Shown piece after piece: positions 1 through 9,790 of a DNA stretch of 64,000 nt (the first letter of the stretch is position 1; every line of letters starts with the position of its first letter). The translations under genes and the position numbers were made by a program. Origin of the DNA: Grifola frondosa (lineage: Eukaryota > Basidiomycota > Agaricomycetes > Polyporales > Grifolaceae); the NCBI GenBank assembly GCA_001683735.1, contig LUGG01000019.1, forward strand, positions 558,001 to 622,000, given 5' to 3'. The notes below the pieces were generated by a model. The model did not search any database and was not told the DNA's origin. It saw only the letters and a program-made list of their open reading frames with translations.

Positions 1-132
1 GATGGGAACAAGACGATAGTCCACCTTCCGAACCAAGGAAGCGAACGCAATAGATTCTGCATCGATCGAGAGTGTGTCCAGGACTTCCTCGTCTTTATGC
101 GCTGAGATGAACTTTCGCTTTTCACTGGCCAT
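1..132 (-). CDS. N-terminus of a Dal5-like MFS permease (partial)
   Basis: An ATG read on the minus strand at 132 opens a frame that runs off the left edge (44 codons). The N-terminus is hydrophilic and acidic and ends in LVRKVDYRLVPI. This matches the cytoplasmic lead-in to helix 1 in fungal allantoate-permease-type (Dal5 family) anion:cation symporters, which normally read RK(I/V)D.R(L/I)(L/I)P. These proteins import organic anions, vitamins or allantoate across the plasma membrane. Only the pre-helix segment lies in the window, so the substrate cannot be guessed. The call rests on this one motif and on the start codon. Another transporter subfamily remains possible. Confidence 0.5.
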   Translation of the reverse strand, partial: MASEKRKFISAHKDEEVLDTLSIDAESIAFASLVRKVDYRLVPI

Positions 133-1022
133 GTCGAAAGGGATGAACGAAAATGCCCGGGGTAGAGTGGACAAACCTTCAATCTAATTTATATGCAACT
201 TACCGCCCTAGACCATTACGAGGCGCGTTGCAACATCAAGGTACTGGGAAAAAGAAGCCTTGAGGAAGCTTCTCAGCCCGGTGTGGCGCCCCGTGTTCGA
301 TGTAGGCCATACCTTGGCCATCTTGCCGAAACGCCCAAGAGAAGATTCAAAAGCGGAGCAAATGTTAGATTGTGGTGAACACTGCAAAGCCTGAACGAAT
401 GCTATGGTTGAAACGGACTTAGCAAGGAATGAAACACATGTCTTGAAATAGCCGTGGACTCCCAAGCTTCAACGACAACTACGTGACGCTGGTAGAACGA
501 TGTTCCTAAGGTATTTGTCCATTGGGCACGAGGTCTTTCTCGCCGTTCTCTCCGGAGCTGGCTGTCAAAAGAGCGCTCAGTATGATATGATAAGAAATTG
601 TTGAAATATCGACTGATAAGACCACTGTCTAATTGAAAGTGCCAACAGGGTGCGGGTCTCATCTGGTGAGAATTATGCGCTGAAATAAGTCAAACATGTG
701 GAATGGAAAGACCTACATATGTACTTACACCGTGTGACAACCACAACGCCGATTCGTTGTTTGGCCTCGGTGTAATATAAGATCCAGCATGAACACCCTG
801 AGCAGTGAGCACATCTTCTACTGATTGTGACAATTTTGTAGTAGTCTTATAAGATATTTTCACTTCGTTAAGCCTCAAGGAATCGTATGTAGTGGGCTCA
901 CTATGAGGAAAAAAATCAATATTTGGCCTTTCCCGGAAGGTTACATGTCTGATTCTCCATATCTGTTACACGTAGGATCTCAACAATTCGTTTCACGACC
1001 ACGACCATCTGTTTTCTCATAT
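133..1022. other. Intergenic stretch, no supported gene
   Basis: This holds the upstream side of the left-edge permease and the downstream side of the secreted-protein gene. Several short open frames occur on the minus strand (around 208-662 and 690-878). They do not share a frame across plausible splice sites and show no family motif, so no gene is called. Confidence 0.4.
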
Positions 1023-1560
1023 TCAGCAAGAAATACTAACAGAATCTAAGTAGGGAAATTCAAGCGAGGTCAGAATCATAATTGCTCAACAGAAAGAGGA
1101 AAATATCGAAATAGTACTGACTGATGGGGTCGATAAGTCCAGGCTCGGGGAGAACGCATTGGTTGACCACGTTGGTGCCGATATTATTTCCAGTGCAGCC
1201 ACTGCATATGTAGATTATCAGTCAGTGAGGTGGGGCATGCACAGTCCGACACCTACGGGTTGGAGAAAATTGTAACTGTTCGTATGTGGTAGTCTGTCAA
1301 TTACCTGCACACCCGAATATTTGAAAGAATAACTTACGAGTGCAACCTTGATTGTTCTCTAACAACTTGGCACTTAGGACACCGAGCCCGGCGAGGGAAG
1401 TGACACATGTTGAGCTTGTACCGCTCACAGTGGTCCCACCGGAGCTGCAAGTACTAGCATCCCCACTGGTCGTGCTCTCGTACAACATAACCTCCCACTG
1501 TGCCAGAGTGACTGGGATGAAAGCTGCGATAGCAGCGAGAATGAAGCCTTTGAAAAGCAT
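1023..1560 (-). CDS. Small cysteine-rich secreted protein
   Basis: Four exons give about 120 residues: 1338-1560, 1257-1293, 1122-1201 and 1023-1045, with donors GTAAGT, GTAGGT and GTCAGT. The exon lengths sum to a whole number of codons. Residues 1-20 form a clear signal peptide (MLFKGFILAAIAAFIPVTLA). The mature part is Ser/Thr/Gly-rich with six cysteines. The centre reads GCTGNNIGTNVVNQC. The product is expected to be exported, but I recognise no enzymatic family; it lacks the eight-cysteine pattern of hydrophobins. The exon structure is supported independently by a broken copy at 2739-3165 that keeps the same exon boundaries. The last intron is the least certain: reading through it would end the protein near 1060 instead. 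Confidence 0.7.
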
Positions 1561-1780
1561 GATGATTGGAAGGACAGGGCGAAAATGGAGCAGAGCACAG
1601 GATGCTTGGAGTCGTTGGTCGACTTATGGTAGAGGCTCAGCAACGGGCTCTCTTATAGACATTTTGTAGGGGCATCTCGGCCACAATAGACGAATTCACT
1701 CACAGCTTTTCGGGTCATATGAGGAGGGTGCACCATATTTTTTGGAGCTCAGCTCCGAATACAGGAAGGCAGGAGTTGCC

Positions 1781-1802
1781 CTGTCTGTCTGTCTGCCTGT
1801 GT
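1781..1802. repeat. CTGT microsatellite
   Basis: Three exact CTGT units followed by degenerate CTGC/CTGT units lie between the secreted-protein gene and its broken copy. This is a short simple repeat with no sign of coding use. Confidence 0.8.
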
Positions 1803-2738
1803 GATTGAAAGGAGTGAGCTGACAGTTCGAAAAATAAACAATGAATAGAATCCACATTTTTCCGTGCACTCGAGGCGAGGTAGCGCACAGTGCCGATGAT
1901 CCGTTGACACAGCCATAACCTGAAAGTTGGAGTACAACGTCTATTTATGATGAGAACTGCACGCCGAGTGAAACTCTACGCACGCTCGGGCTGCACGGTC
2001 AGTATATTCTTCGCATGCTGTTGTTTGATCAGGATCTGCGATTAGGAATGCCCTGTGTTGATCAACCATCTACTCACTAGGACCTTCAATTATAGCTTGG
2101 AATACGAAGTAAATTGTACTAATCCTACTGGGGCGGTAAGCCGACGTGATTTGGGAAAGGTAACTGTCCGGACTGTGCGGGGCATACGACACAAGCGGTC
2201 TTGCACTGCTCGCCGAACCATCAGTCAGCTTTGCTTCGGTCAGGAGGGTTAGACCGTAGGCATACGATACCCGCTACGGTGATGGCAGGTGATGACCTTC
2301 TCTCGCGTAGAAGTCACCGCAGGGAACATGTCATCCGCGACTTGCAATGTGCATTGATTCCCGTCCCTGGTCGAACCGGAATTATATTTGGAATATAGAA
2401 GACTGTGGTTCACTTACATTCTGCCAGTGAGCGATCGGGAAATGGCGTTGCGGAAGGCCACGCTGCGTTGACATTGAACGCGGGATAACCTCATAGGTAC
2501 CCGAGAAAATCCTCGGATAACAGTACTGAGTATCCAGCTTATTCATTGCCCGGTCGGGGATATCAGAGCGGCTCAATATCAATAAGCCACATCTTTCCCA
2601 TTCCATCGTACAGCCTTTGTACACAATGCGCATGATGGCTTGCAGTCTTTGCCACTTCAACACTCAATGCCGACGGAATCTGTGACGCGCAAGTCAAGGG
2701 TTCAGATAAAAAAATTCCGCAAATTAGAACGGCAAAAG

Positions 2739-3165
2739 TTACAAACCGACGGGGTCTATGACACCGGATTCTCAGGAAACATCAGACCCGAGAGAGTTTC
2801 CAGAACAGCCACTAGGTCTCAATTGAGTTCTCATAATACACGCTCCACATACAAAAGCCCTTACGTGTTGGAGAAAATGGTGACTGTTAGTCAAGCAAAC
2901 ATTGTCAGTCATTTGGCCGGGTGACAGACGTCATCAGCAACACCACATACCCATGCATCCGTCATTACTGACAGCCTTGGCACTCATCACGTTTATCCCC
3001 CGTGAGTGGGGTAATGCACGACGATCCACTGCCGGACGCGATGGTTCCACCTTGGCAATCGCTGGCATCTCATCCTGACCCGTTCTCGTACAACATGATT
3101 TCCCGTGCAGACACCGCCGAGATCAAAGCAGCGATGGCAGAAAGAGCCAAGCCTTTGAAGAACAT
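2739..3165 (-). pseudogene. Stop-broken copy of the secreted cysteine-rich protein
   Basis: A minus-strand ATG at 3165 opens MFFKGLALSAIAALISAVSA, a signal peptide nearly parallel to that of the gene at 1023-1560. It is followed by the shared MLYE segment. An in-frame TGA at 3070-3072 interrupts the frame, after which the match resumes (DAS.C..GGT...SG..S.C). The second exon is recognisable near 2865-2890 by the same coding of TVTIFSN and the same splice position. The third exon (about 2739-2811) reads GCSGNSLGSDVS, then a second in-frame TGA, then a VIDP end. Two stops in an otherwise parallel exon architecture point to a nonfunctional tandem duplicate. Homopolymer miscalls cannot explain the TGA codons, because the frame is intact on both sides of each. 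Confidence 0.7.
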
Positions 3166-5282
3166 GATCTCTGATGTGATATGAATAAAAAATAAACCAG
3201 TGTGACGGTTCCTAGCTGACTCAAGTCATATGTCAGTTCTTATATGCATACGCGGCACCATACACGGCACTGACCTATGAATCTGCGAGAGCTGCATGAA
3301 AGATCCTTCTGAGAGGGTCCGCGCGAAAAGGCGGCATCGGTGTAGGCTCACATCCTATTCGAGGATTCCTATGGAATATCGCATCGTAGGCATTCCCATG
3401 CTCATCCTGATCGGGGATGAAATAAATACGTCTTCAGCAGACGGGATAACACTTGACCTGCCAGTGGATGAAGGCACGAGCTGAGGAAATAAATTCAGTG
3501 CACGCTAGCCGACGAAATCCGGGGTCGTCTAAACACCTCGACTGATGATGTGGTCATGCACCATACAGTAATGTGTTCTACGTGGAATACGATGTCACAA
3601 ACCTTGGTCAGAAGTGCAAGGCAGTCTTGGATTTCCGCCACAGTGCCACTGGGTCGCGGAACTGATCTCGGCAAACTAGACGCCATTGCCAGGCGCAGAA
3701 AAAGTCGGCCCTTGATGGACGAGTGCTCAAAGGTGAATGATCTGGCAAGTCTACGGTGAGCATCATATTCTCTAGCATGTTGCGTCGTAACTTACACAAG
3801 AGCAACATCTTTGATGATCCAAAAGAGGTCCAAGACCCTTCGCTGTTTAGCGCGCGTTTCGGGACGAATAATGCGCCAGAAAGTGAAGGAGGAGGTCTAT
3901 TGCTGTCCAGACCATTTTTCATCAGTGTGCAGAAATTTCAGGGCACAAACAAACTATACATGAATAAGTATGCTGTTGTCTTGATTCTTGATTCTGACCG
4001 ATGGCCGACACTAACCAGCTGAGACATTTGTGGTACAGATCATCAGGTACTGTTGCGGCGCCACTGTAACTGAGACGCTATGAGTGGAAATACAGCGCCG
4101 TTTCTCCTCCGAGGTATTGGTATTGGTGTGAGCACCTTCAGGATACAGCCCAGCACATGTTTGGTTAGCGAAATGAAAATTTGAAAAGGGATTCATCTCG
4201 TTGCTGCTGCCACTCCGCACCCTCCCTGGAGGTTCTTCTGGATTAGCTGTTGATTTTCGAATGCATGATGGTGGAAAAATAAGCGCGCGTATTCATAGCT
4301 GAACACGAATGGTGCAGTACTAGTCCTAGTCCCCATCGCCAACTTCTTGAGTACCGTATGCAACGTTGAACGTATGGTAATGCTAAGGGCGCTAAGGGAT
4401 AGATAAGCAGATACAAGGTATCGATCGTACATGCATGCACTCACAATGCATTTGATGAAGATATGCATTCGTGGAGCGATTACTTGTCACTCACCCTGGC
4501 AATCAACTGCATGCTGAGAAATTGAGATTAAATGCAAGTCGTTTACTGACCATATACTCTACCCCGTTTATTTGCGCAATCAGTGCAGTATACGTCGTAA
4601 TCTTAAGTTCTCCACTTTCTGACAGTCCTCGGTGCATTTCGTAGCACAGGAGGGTGCTCGCTAATGAAAAGTGAAGCTACGCGAAGGAGTAGTGGCGAGA
4701 AGAGATACGAGGAAAGTTCAGCGCGTTCCGGCCAGACAGCGCGATGGGACATTCCTCAGCGCAATGTTGAGGTTCGAAAAAGCGGGACCTTTTGCCAAAG
4801 CTATATATTTTAATTAACACGTACAGACATCTCCCCGACTTTGGGTCTAAGTATTCAATGCCGTATTTACGGCTCTTCTGCTCGAACTTTACCTGGAGGC
4901 TCAGATTAGCACCCGATGTGGCTTCAGAGCTAGAAGATTTGCCAACATCGTACAAGGGCATTTTCCATAACCTCTGGCGAGCATTATCCCAACGCGATAG
5001 TGGTGTGTTTCATGGAAATTGAAGCAAAGTCTCGAGCCCGAGGATAGCATATGAGGGGACAGAGCCAAATTTGGCGCACGCCGAACGCGTCCATCACGGA
5101 AGCCTTGTGCGCAGCCCATGGCTTTTGACTAGTGGCTATGAGACGTTTACTACTGGTTGTTTCTCTTCTTATTCCATCCTCAGCCTCCTCTCTTCGACCG
5201 CTGGTCGTTCGGTTTTTGCTGTTTCTTTCTCCTGTTCTCTAATCCGTACTTTGTCGCTATCGTGCACCACGGACTCGCCACG
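3166..5282. other. Gene-poor stretch, possible unassigned exons
   Basis: No complete gene can be supported. On the minus strand between about 3608 and 3922, two open segments can be joined by a GTAAGT...AG intron at roughly 3766-3792. They encode a basic, unremarkable sequence that I do not recognise and that does not extend convincingly in either direction. The final 150 bases precede the secreted protein that starts at 5283 and are pyrimidine-rich. Confidence 0.3.
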
Positions 5283-6331
5283 ATGTTAACATGCGCCCTC
5301 CTACTGGGCGTGCTTTCCGCAGGATCGTTTGTGATCCCAGCGCTCTGTACTCCAGTCCCCTCCGATCCCCATCAAGTCGTCCTCGCGAGGCCGAATAGGG
5401 AGTACGAGAATGGGGAGCTGCCTCCGGAGGAGAACACGCTGGGATGGGTAGACCCCGGCTCAATGGCGGACGCATGCTCGACGTACGTCCGCCATATGTT
5501 GTATCCTACCGCTCGTTGCTGTCGGCTTAACGCTGGCGCACAGTACACGAGCAAGAAGTACGGGGAACCCCTGAACATCATCATCTCCTCCCAATCGGAC
5601 CCTTTCGTTCTCACTGAAGTTGGCCTGATACTTATGTCAAGTACGTCATCTCTTGGAGAACATTAGGATATGCCCCTCTAACTATCCCATCCTATTTGCA
5701 ATACATCGTACCATATAGATCGATTGGATTCTCGGAGGAGTGTTTGGGATTGCACTACGGGAAGATACACGAGGCCGATCTCGGCGATGGCGACGGACGC
5801 AAGCCGGAGCACTTCCTTGGGCGACAACACTACTTTCCCATTATGGGCACCTGCTGGGAAAGCGTACGAGGGGGGCAACACTTCCGCGCGTGGCGCCAGA
5901 ATGGTACGGATGCTAACACCGGCGCATGGTTTATAGGGTGAGTCGCTGTAATAGCTATTGTCACTGCATTGTGCTAACCGAAGAGCCTTCAGCGCATCTG
6001 AGGAGAAGGTCAGAGTGTTATTGATGTCCGTTGTTGTGCACGATGCTGACGCCTCTCTCGTGGCAGGACTCTTCGAGGAATCATATGATCGTGGAGAACG
6101 GGTATAATCGCGGGCGGGACTTCATCGTGGAGCGTGCGACCCAGCCAAGCCGGTGGAAGGGTGATTGGTGGCAGGCAGATGTCGAATGGCGCGAGGGACT
6201 GCTCGAGAAGGGCAAGCGAAGTATATTTTAACTCTCGACCTCATGCAGAAGTCACACTCATTCTATTTTAGGAGTCAATCATGGAATTGCACAACGGGCG
6301 TGTTGCGATTCTCACTATCAATCGGCTTTGA
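5283..6331 (+). CDS. Conserved secreted protein of unknown function
   Basis: The start at 5283 is chosen over an in-frame upstream ATG at 5157 because it opens directly into a signal peptide (MLTCALLLGVLSAGSFVIPALC). Conserved-looking blocks follow: YTSKKYGEPLNIII, QSDPFVLTEVGLI, SIGFSEECLGLHYG, then a Trp-rich core (HYFPIMGTCWES, HFRAWRQNGT, AWFIG). A short exon encodes ASEEK, then HMIVENGYNRGRD and WWQADVEWREG, ending GRVAILTINRL. I recognise this as a secreted family widespread in agaricomycetes but know no assigned activity. Two places break the frame: the TT run at 5632-5633 needs one more T to give LYVKSIGF, and the last exon needs one base upstream. The first intron (about 5484-5543) also has an ambiguous phase. 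It is either miscalled or decaying; sequence error is likelier given the same signature elsewhere. Confidence 0.65.
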
Positions 6332-7161
6332 TCTTGTCTCGTGGCAGCATGGACTTTCGCTCGTTCATCCACTCACTATGTTTTTTTCTTCTTGTGTACG
6401 CTGTGACGATCCGTATGATCTACATCTCCTATGCACCCTGACACCGCATCTGGCTCGGTTCCTCTGCAAGTATTTATTGCTGTACCATCTGTTGTTGATC
6501 TTTATTCGTGACTTTAGTCTAGAAAGATCGTCCGTTGTTTGTCTTAATATTTGCCATCTTGGCCTATAGACTATTGGTTATATGTCTGTGTGTATACTGT
6601 GTTGTTGTTGCAATACAATATATTATGTACTATATCTATAGCAGAGAAACCGGGAGAGAGCAGTGCCTTCAGAATTCTACTTATTGCTGTCGGCAATTCC
6701 CGACAAGATCGCGTATACGATCGGAGGCCTCGCGATCGCGTCTGCTCATTTTCCTCACACTTTACCTTGGATGTTCCCTTCATCAGACAATACATACACA
6801 TTTAATCGCACAGAACGTGAAATACGACGACAGTGAAGGACCTTGTGACTCTGGGCCTCTGTCGCGTGCACGGACCTTCCATCACACCACCATCGCCACT
6901 GAGGCGCTCACGTTGGAGTTCCCCGCATGGGTCGACGGTGATCAACTCAACCGAAGTCGCACAAAAGGAAAGCATGCATCTTCATTGGCAGGGCGCTTGA
7001 TATGGCGAAAGACACGAGCAATCTGACACAATTCTTTACCGAGACAAGTGAACTCTAGTGCTGTCGAGGCGCTCAACCCCCGTTCTCGTCCTTCTTGGTC
7101 TGTGATTGCTGATAGCACGACCTCCCATCTTCTGGACGAGGCGTGGAAAGAACTAACGGGC

Positions 7162-9423
7162 ATGACTGACAAGATATACGAGGAGGAAAAGGTGGCTCGG
7201 TCGAAGAGCGCGGACATCGAAGGGCGCTTCAGCACGCTGCACGTCGAGACGCATGATGTGTATGATGAGGAGGAGTCCGGAGTCGATCCAGTCTATCAGG
7301 CCAAAGCCAGACTATTGAACGATGCGTTTCAAGAGATTGGAATGGGAAGATATCAGGTGCGTTTATCGGAGCACTTAGGACTTCAGACCAAGTCATTGAA
7401 TGCATCATCTACCCAGTGGTATCTGTTTATCGTAGCAGGATTCGGTTGGTTCTCGTGAGTAATGAACACGCAGATTCATTTGAAAGTGTTTATCATCCGG
7501 TGCTCGACTATGACTATGTAGAGATAACCTATGGCCTGTGAGCATGCTCCCTCGTATCCATTTATATGATGCCAATACCTTGGGCGTGCAGATTGTGACG
7601 GGTCTGATTCTGGCGCCCGTCGTCAACGAATTCGGATTTGAAGGCCCGTTTCTAAAGCTCGGACAAAATATAGGTCTTCTGGTGGGCGCAGCCTTCTGGG
7701 GAGTCGCTTCCGACGTCTGGGACGGAGGTTAGTGAATACTCCTCTCAGTCGAAATTTTTCAAACATAGGGCATATCTTCAGGTGGTGTTTCAATATCACA
7801 CTGTTCATTACTGGCGTCTTCGCCGTTGCAGCTGGTGGTTCACCGAATGCAGTCGCGCTGTGCTCGCTCGCTGCAGTATGGAGCATAGGCGTCGGGGGAA
7901 ACTTACCAGTTGATTCCGCGGTCTTCTTGGGTCAGTCGCTACCTCCTTATTCAGTGCAACTCTGACAATCAGGCATTCAGAATTTATCCCGGCTTCGCAT
8001 CAGTACCTCCTGACAGTTCTCTCTATCTGGTGGGCATTCGGACAGCTCATCGGAAGTTTAGTACGTATCCACTTTGCACACTCCCTATATACACACCCAC
8101 TGACGGTGCTCTTCAGGTCGCATGGCCCCTCATCGCGAACTTCTCTTGCGCATCTGCTGCGGACTGCCCACGCGATTCGAACCAAGGCTGGCGCTACTTT
8201 CTGTACACGATGGGCGGGCTGATGCTGCTCCTCTTCGTGCTGCGCTTTTTCGTCTTCCACTTATATGAGTCGCCAAAGTACTTGATGGGCCGTGGGCGCG
8301 ATGCCGAGGCGGTGAACGTCGTGCAGCTCGTCGCGCAGTACAACGGCCGCGAGTGCGGGCTCACTGTCGAGATGCTTCTTGAGGTCGGCTCCGGGAAAAC
8401 CGTAAGCGACGCGAAGGACGAGACTCAGATCGCAATGAACACTAGCGCCACGGCAGCGCTGTTCAGACAGATGCAGATGTTCAGCGCAAGACATGTCAAG
8501 GCGCTATTTGCAACGAAGAAGCTCGCGTATTCTACTACGCTGCTTATCATCCTGTGGGGTAAGTTCATTACTGACGCAGTATAGACTACCGACTGATTAA
8601 CGTTTATCGTAGCCTTGATTGGTCTCGCGTTCCCTCTGTAAGTTAAACTCCTGGTAATCCTTGGTAGGGATTAATGTGCTTCCCCCTGCAGATATAATGG
8701 GTTCGTCACATACTTGTGAGTTTGCCTACACGCATACAGGGAGTCGCACTAAATCATCTGCCTCTAGCTTGGCTACACGAGGCGCAGATTTCGGAGATGG
8801 ATCAGTATACATCACGTACCGCAACGTGCGTTACCATCTGTGATGCGCCTTTCTTCACGATCAACCCATCTGTATCTAGCAATAATCCTCAGTGTTATCG
8901 GCGTACCCGGGGCGCTTCTTGCAGGATGGCTCGTAGAATTACCATATCTCGGTAGGAAGGGCACCTTGGCGATATCGACAAGTGAGAGCGTTTATGCATC
9001 TTATTCACAAGCTTATTGGTCACGTACTACGTATAGCTATCACTGGGGTATTCCTTTTCGCCAGTACCACTGCACGCACGTCAAACGCGCTCCTCGGGTG
9101 GAACTGTGGCTACACTTTCACGAGCAACGTGATGTACGGCGTGCTGTATGCAGTCTCTCCCGAGCTGTTTCCTACTAAGGACCGAGGCACGGGTAACGCG
9201 ATTGTCGCGTCCGCCAACCGTGTCTTCGGCATCATGGTGCGTGCGCATCTGACAAGACGTGTTTTCCGTTCGGTGCTGAGGCATCTTGCAGGCTCCTATC
9301 ATTGCGCTATATGCAAACTTAGCGACCTCGGTGCCTATATATGTGTCGGGGGCGCTGTTTATTTTGTCTGGATTCATCGCGCTGCTCTTACCATTCGAGC
9401 CGCGAGGCAAGGCGTCGATATGA
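7162..9423 (+). CDS. MFS transporter, sugar-porter-like
   Basis: Thirteen short exons start at the ATG at 7162 (exons 7162-7356, 7417-7454, 7522-7537, 7592-7727, 7782-7930, 7981-8060, 8117-8558, 8613-8637, 8692-8715, 8768-8825, 8880-about 8981, 9037-9236, 9292-9423). A hydrophilic N-terminus of about 50 residues leads to helix 1 (WYLFIVAGFGWFSDNLWP). Later helices include GLLVGAAFWGVASD, ITLFITGVFAVAAGG and IGVPGALLAGWLVE. The mid-loop YESPKYLMGRGRD matches the PESPR(Y/F)L signature of the SP/SV2-like branch. The C-terminal half carries YAVSPELFPTKDRGTGNA. This is a plasma-membrane importer of unknown substrate. Two single-base gaps must be assumed: the GGG run at 7719-7721 and AA at 8881-8882. 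A decayed inverted copy lies at 18391-19317. Confidence 0.85.
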
Positions 9424-9790
9424 AGTACGCCATATCAAAAACATTATATCATCCATCGTGCGAAAGCCGAGGACCTCACTTGCTGTCGAAGTTGCATAGT
9501 GGTTCTGCATTTAATTTTTGACGTACCCAGTGGCAGAGTCAGTCTGGTATGGAGGACCGAGGTCTACGAGTCGTAGACAGCTATGTGTGATTGTGGCTCC
9601 GTAGACGGCGAAGCTTCCCAACAATACATCAATAAATAAATACACAACAGTGAGAAAGACGGAAACTATAAGTTCGATGACGAGCGCCGGAGATCGCTTG
9701 GAGCTTCGCGCGCGCGCGGGAGGTGGGAGGCGACAAGTCAGACTAGGTTCGCGTCAGCGATGTCGATAGAGTAATTTCCCTTGGACGACA

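Noticed and set aside
1023..1560. Hydrophobin identity for the small secreted protein
   Set aside because: It has six cysteines and no paired CC motifs in the C-CC-C-C-CC-C order.
6165..6569. Long open frame continuing the secreted protein past 6331
   Set aside because: It loses the recognisable end GRVAILTINRL and becomes compositionally random; it exists only because of a one-base frame problem upstream.
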